Notes: generated from the letters alone by a model not told the origin. A stretch of 64,000 nt of DNA from Flavobacteriaceae bacterium GSB9 (GCA_022749295.1 CP062007.1:1488001-1552000), one strand, 5' to 3'; shown: positions 26,906 through 36,442, numbered from the stretch's first letter. Translations and numbers: made by a program.

Positions 26906-26960
26906 AAACCATTAAACGAACAAAATTTTCAAAATATCCAATAAATAAAATACAAATAAC

Positions 26961-26995
26961 AAAAAAGCCTTTCAAACTTCAATGAAAGGCTTTTT
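26961..26995 (-). terminator. Intrinsic terminator of guaB (bidirectional)
   Basis: A perfect 8-bp stem, GCCTTTCA (26967-26974) with TGAAAGGC (26983-26990), has an 8-base loop. It has an A run on its left and a T run on its right, so it can end transcription in both directions. It lies about 26 bases past the guaB stop. Confidence 0.9.
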
Positions 26996-27016
26996 AATCT
27001 CTTTAGAATGTATCGA

Positions 27017-28489
27017 CTATCTGGAATAATTAGGCGATTCGTTGGTAATCGCCACGTCGTGTGGATGACTTTCATGAATACCACTTGAAGTAATTTTAAC
27101 GAACTGTCCAGACTCCTTAAGTGTTTCAATGTCTTTGGCGCCACAGTATCCCATTCCTGCCCGTAAGCCACCTATGAACTGATGGATACTTTCAAATAAC
27201 TCGCCTTTGTAAGGTACACGGCCCACAATGCCTTCCGGTACCAATTTTTTTATGTCGTCTTCAACATCTTGGAAATAACGGTCTTTACTGCCTTCTTTCA
27301 TTGCTTCAACCGATCCCATGCCACGGTAAGACTTGAATTTTCGTCCTTCGTAAATAATGGTTTCCCCCGGCGATTCTTTTGTACCAGCCAATAACGATCC
27401 TAACATTACGGTATCGGCTCCTGCTGCAATAGCTTTTGGAATATCGCCCGTATAACGGATACCACCATCTGCAATTACCGGAACACCCGAACCTTTGATG
27501 GCTGCCGACACTTCCAATACGGCAGAAAACTGAGGAAACCCAACTCCGGCCACCACACGTGTAGTACAAATAGATCCCGGACCAATTCCTACTTTTACGG
27601 CATCGGCACCCGCTTCAACCAAATATTTGGCTGCAGCGGCTGTAGCTATATTTCCAACAATAACTTCTAATTCTGGGAACTTAGCTTTCACTTCTTTTAG
27701 CACACTTACCACGCCTTTGGTGTGTCCGTGTGCCGTATCGATAACCACAGCATCAACACCCGCATTTACCAAGGCTTCTGCACGTTCAACGGCATCGGCA
27801 GTAACACCAAGTGCCGCTGCAACACGTAAACGCCCATATTCATCTTTATTGGCATTTGGCTTTTGACTGACTTTAGTGATGTCCCTAAAGGTAATTAAAC
27901 CTGAAAGCTTATAGTTGTCGTCTACAATAAGTAGCTTTTCAATTTTATGCTCCTGAAGTATAATCTCTGCATCTCTCAACGAGGTTCCTATTGGTGCTGT
28001 AACCAAATTTTCACTGGTCATAACCTCTGCAATAGGTTTTTTGTTTTTGTGTTCAAAACGCAAATCACGATTGGTTACGATACCTTTTAGCATACCTTTT
28101 TCATCAACAATAGGAATACCACCAATACTGTGTTCTGCCATAGAGGCTTTAGCATCGCGTACCGTAGCGGTTAAAGGCAAGGTAACTGGGTCGATAATCA
28201 TACCACTTTCGGCACGTTTAACACGTCTAACCTTAAGGGCTTGTTGCTCGATAGTCATGTTTTTATGCAAAACACCAATGCCACCCTCCTGAGCCATAGC
28301 AATAGCCATTTTACTCTCGGTAACCGTATCCATTGCCGCCGAAATAATTGGCACATTAATGGTAATGTTGCGTGTAAATTTTGATTGGATATTAACTTCT
28401 CTCGGAAGTACTTCAGAGAATGCTGGAACTAAAAGAACGTCGTCGTAAGTTAGCCCCTCTCCTAGTATTTTGTTTTGATGTGCAGTCAT
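27017..28489 (-). CDS. guaB: IMP dehydrogenase
   Basis: A 490-residue enzyme oxidising IMP to XMP with NAD+, the rate-limiting step to guanine nucleotides. The TIM barrel is interrupted by two CBS domains (about residues 95-215), seen as [19 protein letters not shown] and [16 protein letters not shown]. The catalytic loop is [18 protein letters not shown], with the active cysteine near residue 305. It is followed by the [12 protein letters not shown] phosphate site and the GMGSVEAMK flap region. Length and domain order are standard. It is monocistronic, with its own -7 element at 28516-28523 and a strong terminator. Its product is the substrate of GuaA at 524-2059. Confidence 0.98.
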   Translation of the reverse strand: MTAHQNKILGEGLTYDDVLLVPAFSEVLPREVNIQSKFTRNITINVPIISAAMDTVTESKMAIAMAQEGGIGVLHKNMTIEQQALKVRRVKRAESGMIIDPVTLPLTATVRDAKASMAEHSIGGIPIVDEKGMLKGIVTNRDLRFEHKNKKPIAEVMTSENLVTAPIGTSLRDAEIILQEHKIEKLLIVDDNYKLSGLITFRDITKVSQKPNANKDEYGRLRVAAALGVTADAVERAEALVNAGVDAVVIDTAHGHTKGVVSVLKEVKAKFPELEVIVGNIATAAAAKYLVEAGADAVKVGIGPGSICTTRVVAGVGFPQFSAVLEVSAAIKGSGVPVIADGGIRYTGDIPKAIAAGADTVMLGSLLAGTKESPGETIIYEGRKFKSYRGMGSVEAMKEGSKDRYFQDVEDDIKKLVPEGIVGRVPYKGELFESIHQFIGGLRAGMGYCGAKDIETLKESGQFVKITSSGIHESHPHDVAITNESPNYSR

Positions 28490-28515
28490 GATGCAATTAC
28501 GATTATAATTGCGTG

Positions 28516-28523
28516 CAAATATA
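28516..28523 (-). promoter_or_regulatory. -7 element of guaB promoter
   Basis: TATATTTG on the minus strand matches TAnnTTTG and lies 26 bases upstream of the guaB ATG. No TTG at -33 is visible. Confidence 0.5.
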
Positions 28524-28574
28524 CAATATAAAAATGATTAATTATGTTAATTTAATATTCATATATTTACGGTT

Positions 28575-31331
28575 TTATCTTGAACCACCACGTCCTCTTC
28601 TTCTATAGTTTCCGCGTCTATTATTCACGTTTTGACCTGCAAATTTTCCGAATTTATAAACAAATGTCAGCATAAAATATTGCTCTAGTATTTGATTTTC
28701 CACATCACGAATAGACGTTTCGGTAACCGAGCGGCTAAAGCCATTGTTCATACCCAACATATCGTAGCCCACTAAGGTCAATGTTCCTTTTTGTTTGAAT
28801 AACTGAACGCCCAGGCCTGCATTCCAAAAAACGGCATCACCATCAAAATCGTCGCCTACCCTACTGTTGTATCGATATGATACTTTATTGTTAAAAAAAG
28901 CATTTTTCAAAAAAAACAACGTTGACTCGAACCTAAGGTTCTGAACAAAATAATCGTTGTTATTAAACGCATTGGTATCGTAACTGGTGTTTGTAGCACT
29001 ATAACTGTATGAGGTATTTATTTCTATTTTCTTATCGTATGAATAGCTCAAAGACACCGATGGTCTAAGCGTATTGGTTTGAGCAGTAAATTCTATTCCG
29101 TTTTGTATGGACCTAATATTATCAAAACTACCAGAAAAGCGCACACCTAAATTATAGTTTGTTTTTTGGTTTAAAAAGGATTTGTTCACTCCTAAATTTC
29201 CGGATAAACGGTAATCCCCATCAATATTTTCATAAGTGGTGTAACGAATTAAATTTTCATCGGTGATGGTAGAATTTATAATTTTATCGTTAACAACAGT
29301 TGCTCTGGCACTTCCGTTTAAACTAAGCTTATTGGCCGCCAAATTGTTTTGATACCTAAAACGGAAATTGTGACTCACCCCAGGCTCTAAATTAGGATTC
29401 CCGGTTATAATGTGCGTAATGTTACTTACGTTGGGCACCGGCTGTAATTGGCTAATGGAAGGCAAATCGACATTTTGCCTGTAATTCAATGAGATATTTT
29501 TGTATCCTTTTTCGTCCCGATAGCGTATTCTTCCAGAATATGTTAAGTACTTGAAGTCATTTTTAAAGTTACGGTCTTCAATAATTTCGTCAACATACTT
29601 TCTAAAGGTATTGGTATAAGCGCTTTCAAATTCAAAACGAATGTCGTTATGTTCGTATCGCAATCGAAGCGACGGGCGCACCGTAGTTGTAATGTATCTG
29701 CTGTCTGTACTTATACTTGTGTTAAAGTTATCGTATGCTTCAGTGTCTTCGTTATAATCGAAAATACTTTTTTCGTTGTTATTGGTATTTACACTGGCAC
29801 TATAGCTAGGCATGACCCTAAAATCTTTAAAAACTTCTTTACTTAATCTTCCGTAGAAATTAATTCTAGACGATTTATTTTTTGTATCCGTAATTTGGTC
29901 TTGTACTACAATATCCCCACTATTTTGAAGTTCGTTTAGTGAATAACTCGAGCTTTCCCCATCTTCTTTTTCAAAAGTGGTTTGAACTCTCATAAAGAAA
30001 TAATCTCTGCGCCCACCAAGACGTTTTGCTACTCCAAACTCGTTTTCAAACTCATAATTTGAATTTGATGAAAAATTTTCTGAAAAATATTGACTTACTA
30101 AATCACCGTTTGGATATTCAGATACGCGATCCACGGTTGAAAACGCATCGTTATGTCTAACATCAAAATCTATTTCACTTGATATGCGCGCTTGATTCTT
30201 TGACTTTTTATTTTTGGGATCGGTAAGGAATTTAAACTCAGCACCCGCATCGTGTCGTTCTGAATTATTATGACTTCGGCTATTAGAGTTTGTGATATAA
30301 TTAGTATCTGGCAGAAATATTTCTGCGTAGCTTTTTTGTCCTCTTTCGGTATCTTGGCTGCTGTATCTATAATCGCCTTCAATGCGGGTTTCGTCCCACT
30401 TGCCTTTGGTAAAATTAGCGCCAACAAAATCAGATTCTCTTAACCCATTACTCGATGTGGCATCGGGCAGCGCATTAAATCCTCGTCCCATGTTGATATT
30501 ATTGCCCCCCATAATCACACCAAGTTGCTTACCTTCTATCAGCTGAAACAAATTGGCATTGGCCTGATACCGTTCATCTGTACCATACCCCACGTTTACA
30601 TCTCCGAAATAGGCTTTATTTTTGCCTTTTTTAATCTTAAGGTTAATTTCTTTGGTTCCAGAATCCGATTCTTCCCCTGTAAATTTTTGGTTTTCGGTTT
30701 TATAATCGGTTACCTGTACTTTGCTAATGGCCTTACTCGGTATATTTTTAAGAGCCACCTCACCCGATTGGTCACCAAAAAATTCCATACCATCAACATT
30801 TATGGCTTCTACCTCAACGCCATTTACCGTTATAGCCCCTTCGGCATCTATTTCTATACCAGGAATTTTCCTTAGTAAATCTTCAACCATATCGTTGGGC
30901 ATGGTTTTAAAACTGCCTGCATTATATTCAACAGTGTCTTTTTTTATAACAACCGGAGGCGCCTTGCCAATCACCGAAACTTCATTTAGTGACTCCATTT
31001 GATCTTCTAGATATATGGTGCCTAGGTTTAATTCTTTTCCGCTGGGAACGTTTATGTCTTTTTTATAGGGTTTATAACCTAAATAGACGATGTTGAAAAC
31101 CCCTTTTTTATCGTCTTTGGCATTTACCTGTAATGAAAACTCACCGTTTTTATTGGTTATACCGTACGCCATGGGCACACTATCTGAAACACTTTGCAAG
31201 TAAACGGTGGCACCTTCTAAAACCAAGGAATCTTGGTCTTTTACTGTGCCTTCCAATGAAAATTTTTGAGCAAATAACGAGGAACTGAAACAAATAAAAA
31301 GAAAAAGCAGTGTTAATTTTAAAGGTCTCAA
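28575..31331 (-). CDS. Outer-membrane beta-barrel protein with CarboxypepD-like domain
   Basis: A 918-residue protein. The signal peptide ends near LFAQ (residue 22). A CarboxypepD_reg-like domain covers about 25-115 (LEGTVKDQDSLVLEGATVYL). A TonB plug-like segment follows (about 125-230: PNDMVEDLLRKIPGIEID, INVDGMEFFGD), and then a long barrel of the OMP_b-brl_3 type. No clear TonB box is seen. After the last strand (FMLTFVYKFGKF) the protein continues with a basic tail, NNRRGNYRRRGRGGSR, unusual for barrels, which normally end in an aromatic residue. Such large receptors-without-partner are common in Flavobacteriaceae and may export or import peptides or metals. The substrate is unknown. 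Confidence 0.85.
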   Translation of the reverse strand: MRPLKLTLLFLFICFSSSLFAQKFSLEGTVKDQDSLVLEGATVYLQSVSDSVPMAYGITNKNGEFSLQVNAKDDKKGVFNIVYLGYKPYKKDINVPSGKELNLGTIYLEDQMESLNEVSVIGKAPPVVIKKDTVEYNAGSFKTMPNDMVEDLLRKIPGIEIDAEGAITVNGVEVEAINVDGMEFFGDQSGEVALKNIPSKAISKVQVTDYKTENQKFTGEESDSGTKEINLKIKKGKNKAYFGDVNVGYGTDERYQANANLFQLIEGKQLGVIMGGNNINMGRGFNALPDATSSNGLRESDFVGANFTKGKWDETRIEGDYRYSSQDTERGQKSYAEIFLPDTNYITNSNSRSHNNSERHDAGAEFKFLTDPKNKKSKNQARISSEIDFDVRHNDAFSTVDRVSEYPNGDLVSQYFSENFSSNSNYEFENEFGVAKRLGGRRDYFFMRVQTTFEKEDGESSSYSLNELQNSGDIVVQDQITDTKNKSSRINFYGRLSKEVFKDFRVMPSYSASVNTNNNEKSIFDYNEDTEAYDNFNTSISTDSRYITTTVRPSLRLRYEHNDIRFEFESAYTNTFRKYVDEIIEDRNFKNDFKYLTYSGRIRYRDEKGYKNISLNYRQNVDLPSISQLQPVPNVSNITHIITGNPNLEPGVSHNFRFRYQNNLAANKLSLNGSARATVVNDKIINSTITDENLIRYTTYENIDGDYRLSGNLGVNKSFLNQKTNYNLGVRFSGSFDNIRSIQNGIEFTAQTNTLRPSVSLSYSYDKKIEINTSYSYSATNTSYDTNAFNNNDYFVQNLRFESTLFFLKNAFFNNKVSYRYNSRVGDDFDGDAVFWNAGLGVQLFKQKGTLTLVGYDMLGMNNGFSRSVTETSIRDVENQILEQYFMLTFVYKFGKFAGQNVNNRRGNYRRRGRGGSR

Positions 31332-31422
31332 AATGCGGTGTTGGTTAAGTTGACAAACATGTTAGCTGCTTTGTTAGACTTAACCAATCTATAAGGGTTT
31401 AACTCTTATTTGTTAATAATAG

Positions 31423-33843
31423 TTAAAATTTAATTTGAAGCGTAGCATACCCGTTTCGAGGAGCCGAAGGAATGATACCTGGCCCGGGATAGCCTGTGGC
31501 TCTTCGGGTAAAATACGCATTATCCAACAGATTGTTGATGCCCGTTTCTAATTTGAAGTTTTTATAGCTATAGGATAGCGACACATCCAAAATGTCGTAT
31601 GCTGGAATTTCGCCAACTACACCACTCAAACTAGCTTGGGTAGAGTTTGTGGCATCAGTAAATTGTTTTCCCAAATAGGTATATTGAATGCTTCCCAATA
31701 GGTTTTTATAGCCTCCTCTAAAACCGGTTTTCAAATTTAAATCGGGCACAAATTCCACCCTATTTCCTGCTATGCCCTCTTTAGAAGCTGTGTACTCGGA
31801 ATTGATGATGGAAGTATTTATAAAATAATTTAACTGAACATGATTATTCAACCGGAATATTTTTTTCAAATTGAAATCAAAGAGCGATTCTACACCATAC
31901 ATAACCGCATCGCCCACATTGCCCCGCTCACTTTTAATGCTATTATCGCTTTGCACTTTCTGTACAAAACCAATGCGTTCGTTATAAAACAGACCGAAAA
32001 CGCCCAAATCATACGACACTAGTTTTTTATAATTACCACGCATGCCTAAATCGGCTGTAAAACCTTTTTCATCTGTAATATTAGGGTTAATCAAAAATGC
32101 CGGATTATTTATGCTGATATCTGAAAAGGTTACCGACCGATAATTTTGTGAAATGTTTCCGTAGAACTCCACATTTGTATTGGGTTTGTAGCTCAGCCCA
32201 ACGCCCAAAAGCACAAAAGCCCTATCGAATTCTCGATTATCTTCAATCGTTTCATTTTTAATAACATTCCCCGCCGCATCGGTATTGATTTCTTTGTAAA
32301 AGCCGTCGCTTTGCGTTTTTATATACTCAAAACGGAAACCAGGCGTTACTGAAAATTTATCGGTGACGTAAAAGATATTTTCACCAAAAACGGCGGTATT
32401 CAAATTGGGCAAATCTGCCTGTGACTGACTGGGGTAATTTGGAAATTCACCGTTATTAAAATTAAAATCTGGCCCATTACCATCACTTCCTGGACCTTGC
32501 TTCTGAAAATTATTGGCCTTATAAAACTTACCTCCAATTAAAAAGGTAGCGTTTTTATTGAAAATATGGTATTTGCTCAACAACCGAGTTTCGAATCCAA
32601 AGTTCTTAAAATCGCCTACTATCAAGTCACGCTCTTCGCCTGGATCGACTTGATTAACTCTGTTGGTTCTAAACCCCAAAGCCTTTCTCGACGCATTCAA
32701 ACCAAAAAAATTGAAAGTAAAATTGGTATTTTCTGAAAACTCGTGCGCAAATTTAAGGTTGTACAGCAACCAATTTACCTTAAACCAATTGCGAGCCCGG
32801 TTACTTTGATACGGGTTGCTATAAAACATATTATCGGTTAAGCCGCCAGCTTGCTGTGCCAAATAATGCAGGTGGGTAAAATTGCCCGTTAAAGATGTTT
32901 TTTCATTAAACTGGTACCCCAAATGTGCAAACACGTTTTTAGATTCAAACTCCGAATTTGGCCGAAAGCCATCACCTTTTTTATAGTTGAAATAACCATA
33001 GTAACTAAACTTATCCTTCGTTCCGCTTAAACTGGTGAAATTGGTATAAAGTCCGTAGCTGCCCAAGGTATTTCTTGTGATAACCTCCAAAGGTTTATTC
33101 GGGTTGGGCTGTTTCATCTTAAAGTTTATCAAACCGCCAAACTGCGTACCGTACTGCAACGACGCCGCACCACGAACCACCTGTATTTCAGATATCCCCT
33201 CAGAAGCTGGTGTGTAATAACTTTCAGGGTAGCCCAATACATCGGCACTTATATCATACCCGTTTTGGCGGGTGTTAAAATTGGCCGTTCGGTTAGGATC
33301 CAAACCACGTCCGCCAATATTGAGCTGTAATCCTGCATCGTCGTTTTGATAAATATTTAGTCCTGCTACTTGGCTATAAATTTGCCGAGCGTTATTGGTT
33401 GCCAAATTGGCCATAGACTCGTCTATCAACACCACTTCGGTTTTTTTACCAGCATAAATGGCCGTTTCTTCAACGTCTTTTAGCCTACGCATTTCAAAGA
33501 CACGACGTTTTCTGGCGGTAATTTCAACTTCAGTCAAGGTGGTTGTTAAATCCTTAAGTGTGATTTTTAAATTTTGAGCTTCGGAAGTATTAATAGCAAC
33601 TTCCTTAACTTCATATTCAAATGAAAAGAATACTAAAACCATTTCCTCTTTTAAAGTTTGAAATTCAAACTCACCCAAACTGTTGGTGGTTGCAACAAGC
33701 CCAGATGCTTTATCGTAAACCTCTACTTCTGCAAGAGGTGAATTGTTCTTTAATAGAGAAACTACACCACTCACAGTATTTTGGCCATATAACGATATGC
33801 CACAGAATAGAACTAAAATTAATTTACAAGCCTTTAATCTCAT
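31423..33843 (-). CDS. TonB-dependent receptor, FecA-like
   Basis: Encodes 806 residues from the ATG at 33843, giving the signal peptide MRLKACKLILVLFCGISLYGQ. The longer frame to 33927 lies inside the upstream gene and lacks a signal. A CarboxypepD_reg-like domain (about 22-105) is followed by a plug (about 120-240), with NARQIYSQVAGLNIYQND, NIGGRGLDPNRTANFNTRQNG and VVRGAASLQYGTQFGG, and a large barrel ending TLQIKF. The plug segment NIGGRGLDPNRT is typical of the Fe(III)-dicitrate (FecA) group. The start overlaps the HTTM gene by 20 bases. Together with the upstream imelysin and DUF4856 lipoproteins it forms a likely iron-acquisition cluster. Confidence 0.88.
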   Translation of the reverse strand: MRLKACKLILVLFCGISLYGQNTVSGVVSLLKNNSPLAEVEVYDKASGLVATTNSLGEFEFQTLKEEMVLVFFSFEYEVKEVAINTSEAQNLKITLKDLTTTLTEVEITARKRRVFEMRRLKDVEETAIYAGKKTEVVLIDESMANLATNNARQIYSQVAGLNIYQNDDAGLQLNIGGRGLDPNRTANFNTRQNGYDISADVLGYPESYYTPASEGISEIQVVRGAASLQYGTQFGGLINFKMKQPNPNKPLEVITRNTLGSYGLYTNFTSLSGTKDKFSYYGYFNYKKGDGFRPNSEFESKNVFAHLGYQFNEKTSLTGNFTHLHYLAQQAGGLTDNMFYSNPYQSNRARNWFKVNWLLYNLKFAHEFSENTNFTFNFFGLNASRKALGFRTNRVNQVDPGEERDLIVGDFKNFGFETRLLSKYHIFNKNATFLIGGKFYKANNFQKQGPGSDGNGPDFNFNNGEFPNYPSQSQADLPNLNTAVFGENIFYVTDKFSVTPGFRFEYIKTQSDGFYKEINTDAAGNVIKNETIEDNREFDRAFVLLGVGLSYKPNTNVEFYGNISQNYRSVTFSDISINNPAFLINPNITDEKGFTADLGMRGNYKKLVSYDLGVFGLFYNERIGFVQKVQSDNSIKSERGNVGDAVMYGVESLFDFNLKKIFRLNNHVQLNYFINTSIINSEYTASKEGIAGNRVEFVPDLNLKTGFRGGYKNLLGSIQYTYLGKQFTDATNSTQASLSGVVGEIPAYDILDVSLSYSYKNFKLETGINNLLDNAYFTRRATGYPGPGIIPSAPRNGYATLQIKF

Positions 33844-35188
33844 CTTTAAAAGGTAATATCCAAGTTTTATGTTTAAACGATTCTTTTTGTACGTACAAAT
33901 CTGTATTTTTATCAATAAAGGGAGCACTTAACCTACCATTCAACGCCACGTAACTATCAACAAAAACCTGTACATTTTCATGACCTTGCGATTTAAAATG
34001 GGCGCCTAAGTAATGAGCATATTCCAATATAAAATCTGGCTGAAAACTCATTTGTTTTTCTTGAAATGGTGTTAAAAAATCTTTATTATCTACATAGAAA
34101 AAATCACCTGTTTCAGCATTGACAATTTTGAAGGTTGCAATGCCCATTTTTTCCATAAGCATCACCCGCCATGAAAAACGATATCCTTCTTCTGTCCAAA
34201 ATAATTCTCCTGGATAAAGCAAATATCTGAAGGGAAACAGCAATTGGGCCGAGAAAAATATAATGAACAAACCTACAATAGGTTTTCGGTTTTTAAATTT
34301 GAAATTTTCTATGTATTTAATTTGGAGACCGGTAGTATTTATGTGAAATAAGCGCTTTATAAATCTAATGATATTTTGGTGAAACCCGGCGTCAAAAAAT
34401 ACCAAAGTTGACACAATCATAATAAACGGAAACATACCGATGGGGAACAACACCCGAGTAAATACATGAAAAAATACTACTAAAATAAAGGCCAATATAC
34501 GTGTGCGCTTGTACAGCAATAAAAAAGGAATGCTTAAATCGTAAAGCATTCCGCTCCAACTCATGGCATAATGAAACCAATTTTGGTGCATAAGCGTATC
34601 TCCGATTAAGGGTAAATCGTATTTTGAAGGCAACCATATTTTTAATGGTTGTGCACGCAGTAACCAATCGCTGTTAATTTTTGCAAGACCAGCATAAAAA
34701 TAAACCACACCTAGAAGTAATTTAATGCTATCAATTGTCCATTTTGGCACCTTTTTATAGCTTCTTTTTCTAATTAAATTATCTACCGAAAAATGGGCGT
34801 TTGCAGGTAGAAAAATCATTAAAAAACTGAGCAAGCTGATGAAATAGTAATGGTTGAGATAGGTAGTTTTGTCCATCAACTCGATGTAAGTAAAACTTAA
34901 AAAAAAGGTGATAATGGCGAAACGGTACTTTAACCCCAAAGCCACCATTAATGCCGAAACTCCACAAATCACAAAAAGCAAATAGGTATAATTTCCCAAA
35001 GGCTTTACCCATTCAAAACCGTAATACGAAAAATGAAATTTTGGTTGAATATACAGTGTTTCAATCCAACCATGATACCAAAACCGAATAATGCTCAAAC
35101 ACATCATAACACCAAAAGCCATACGAAACACAGCCAAAGGAGCTGCACTAGCGTTTTTATTAAGATATGTCTTTAAATTTATTTGCAT
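33824..35188 (-). CDS. HTTM-domain membrane protein (vitamin K carboxylase-like)
   Basis: 454 residues. The N-terminal two thirds (about 15-300) carry the horizontally transferred transmembrane (HTTM) domain related to vitamin K-dependent gamma-glutamyl carboxylase: APLAVFRMAFGVMMCLSIIRFW, then LDKTTYLNHYYFISLLSFLMIFLPAN in two blocks, and KLLLGVVYFYAGLAKINSDWL. The C-terminal region is soluble (WTEEGYRFSWRVMLMEKMG, ending KGL). Bacterial HTTM proteins have no settled substrate. Here the gene sits between an imelysin lipoprotein and a FecA-like receptor with which it overlaps, so it probably belongs to the same iron-uptake unit. A terminator-like hairpin ends only 7 bases before its start codon. 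Confidence 0.87.
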   Translation of the reverse strand: MQINLKTYLNKNASAAPLAVFRMAFGVMMCLSIIRFWYHGWIETLYIQPKFHFSYYGFEWVKPLGNYTYLLFVICGVSALMVALGLKYRFAIITFFLSFTYIELMDKTTYLNHYYFISLLSFLMIFLPANAHFSVDNLIRKRSYKKVPKWTIDSIKLLLGVVYFYAGLAKINSDWLLRAQPLKIWLPSKYDLPLIGDTLMHQNWFHYAMSWSGMLYDLSIPFLLLYKRTRILAFILVVFFHVFTRVLFPIGMFPFIMIVSTLVFFDAGFHQNIIRFIKRLFHINTTGLQIKYIENFKFKNRKPIVGLFIIFFSAQLLFPFRYLLYPGELFWTEEGYRFSWRVMLMEKMGIATFKIVNAETGDFFYVDNKDFLTPFQEKQMSFQPDFILEYAHYLGAHFKSQGHENVQVFVDSYVALNGRLSAPFIDKNTDLYVQKESFKHKTWILPFKDEIKGL

Positions 35189-35194
35189 GGGAAC

Positions 35195-35225
35195 AAAAAA
35201 GGCTGCTCATAAAAGAGCAACCTTT
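35195..35225 (-). terminator. Terminator or attenuator between imelysin and HTTM genes
   Basis: On the minus strand, AAAGGTTGCTC (35215-35225) pairs with GAGCAGCCTTT (35198-35208) over 11 positions with one G-U pair, followed by a T run. It lies 20 bases after the imelysin stop and 7 bases before the HTTM start, so expression of the downstream pair must come from read-through or from an unseen internal promoter. Confidence 0.7.
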
Positions 35226-35245
35226 GAGTTTACATTTTTTCGGCA

Positions 35246-36346
35246 TTAATCACCGTCGGCATCCACATAATCAACACTTATATTAAATGCTTGCATCATA
35301 TCTACCTTTAAGGACACTACTACTAATTGCAGTGCATCATAAGCTTCAGTCATTTTTGTATTATCTGTAGCGACTTGCACAGTAAAATCAGCATTTAATA
35401 CTTGTATTTTTTGCCTAGCATCTTCTATCCTATTATTAATTAAAGCAACTAAATCGTTACGTTCTAAACTAGTCAAATAGGTTTTATAACTTTCTCCAGT
35501 AGAACTATTTAAATAAAACTTTCCGTTAAACACTTCTTGTACTGCCTTTAAAGCTTCCAAAGTTAAATCCTTAGAATACATTTTAGCATAAAAGGCTTCT
35601 ACCTTTTCGGGCAATGGATTTGCAGAAAAAACTCCAGCTGGAATCCCAATTTTATTAGCTCGTAAACCTTTTTCATAATAATAGACAAAATCGTTTGTGA
35701 GTTTGTTTAGTGCACTTGTTGTTGTATTTCCAGTTTCACTAATAAATACATTTCTGTAGCCCGCTGTCCAATCCTTTACAACTACTTCGGTTAAAGATTT
35801 CATTTGGTCAATAACATCCGAAAGGTAATTTTGGTAATTGGCTTCGGCATATTTTGCTAAAATCGCCGTATCGTCTGCGGCTATACCATACAATAAATAA
35901 TCAACTGCCGGAAAACCAACCGCATCGTTATTGTTAGGGTGAGTTAAATCGTAAGTTCCGTTAGAAATATTGGCTTCAACATCGGTAGTTGAAACGGGAT
36001 AAATATTCATTTGAAAGCTGTACAGTATCTCTTCGGCCTTTCCAATATTGAACATTTCTACATACTGCCACACTTTATAGGCCTCTAGCCAAGACGAACG
36101 AAGCGCATCTAAATTAGATTGGTTCGGTTCAGCAACAAAAACATCCTTTTCAGATTTTAATGTTGAAAGTTTTGTGTTTAAATCTTCAAACGCAGGTAAA
36201 ATGATATTATCTGCCAAATTGGTTAAAAGCGCTCCCCTATCAAAATCATCGGGCTTTTGCGCTGACCCATCATCGGATGAAGAACTACAGGCAACAATAA
36301 ACGCTACCACTACAATACCAAAAAAAATCTTTCTTAATGTAAACAT
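35246..36346 (-). CDS. Imelysin family lipoprotein
   Basis: Encodes 366 residues from the ATG at 36346, which gives a lipoprotein signal (MFTLRKIFFGIVVVAFIVAC, lipobox Cys at residue 20) followed by an acidic linker (SSSSDDGS). A start at 36412 would bury the signal. The rest is the all-helical imelysin domain (IrpA / EfeO-like, old name peptidase M75), known from iron-regulated cell-surface proteins. At residues about 142-153 the motif region reads VGFPAVDYLLYG, so the His and Glu of the canonical GxHxxE motif are replaced by Pro and Asp. It is part of the leftward cluster with DUF4856, HTTM and FecA-like genes, but it has its own -7 element at 36370-36377 and a terminator behind it. Confidence 0.88.
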   Translation of the reverse strand: MFTLRKIFFGIVVVAFIVACSSSSDDGSAQKPDDFDRGALLTNLADNIILPAFEDLNTKLSTLKSEKDVFVAEPNQSNLDALRSSWLEAYKVWQYVEMFNIGKAEEILYSFQMNIYPVSTTDVEANISNGTYDLTHPNNNDAVGFPAVDYLLYGIAADDTAILAKYAEANYQNYLSDVIDQMKSLTEVVVKDWTAGYRNVFISETGNTTTSALNKLTNDFVYYYEKGLRANKIGIPAGVFSANPLPEKVEAFYAKMYSKDLTLEALKAVQEVFNGKFYLNSSTGESYKTYLTSLERNDLVALINNRIEDARQKIQVLNADFTVQVATDNTKMTEAYDALQLVVVSLKVDMMQAFNISVDYVDADGD

Positions 36347-36369
36347 ATCTTGTTCATAATAAATATTTG

Positions 36370-36377
36370 CAAAAGTA
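36370..36377 (-). promoter_or_regulatory. -7 element upstream of imelysin gene
   Basis: TACTTTTG on the minus strand matches TAnnTTTG and lies directly after the hairpin that ends the DUF4856 transcript, 23 bases upstream of the chosen imelysin ATG. No -33 TTG is seen. Confidence 0.45.
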
Positions 36378-36379
36378 CT

Positions 36380-36418
36380 AAAAAGTAGCCGTTGTATATG
36401 ACCATACAACAACTACTT
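36380..36418 (-). terminator. Terminator between DUF4856 and imelysin genes
   Basis: On the minus strand, a 15-position stem (36404-36418 against 36383-36397) has two mismatches and a six-base loop, and leads into five T. It lies about 24 bases after the DUF4856 stop. Confidence 0.7.
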
Positions 36419-36442
36419 TAAAGTTCTCATAAAAACTAATAC

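Larger units (their letters stand above)
26207..26920. mobile_element. Candidate single-gene cassette (module A)
   Basis: The module is bounded on the left by TTCGTTTAAC (26207-26216) and on the right by the inverted motif TTAAACGAA (26912-26920). It holds one gene (26276-26776) and a long imperfect palindrome (26796-26905). The same boundary motifs and nearly the same leader surround the unrelated amidohydrolase at 57334-58728. GTTTAAC fits the integron core RYYYAAC and its complement fits GTTRRRY, so an integron-cassette origin is possible. No integrase is in the window, so this remains inference. Confidence 0.35.
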
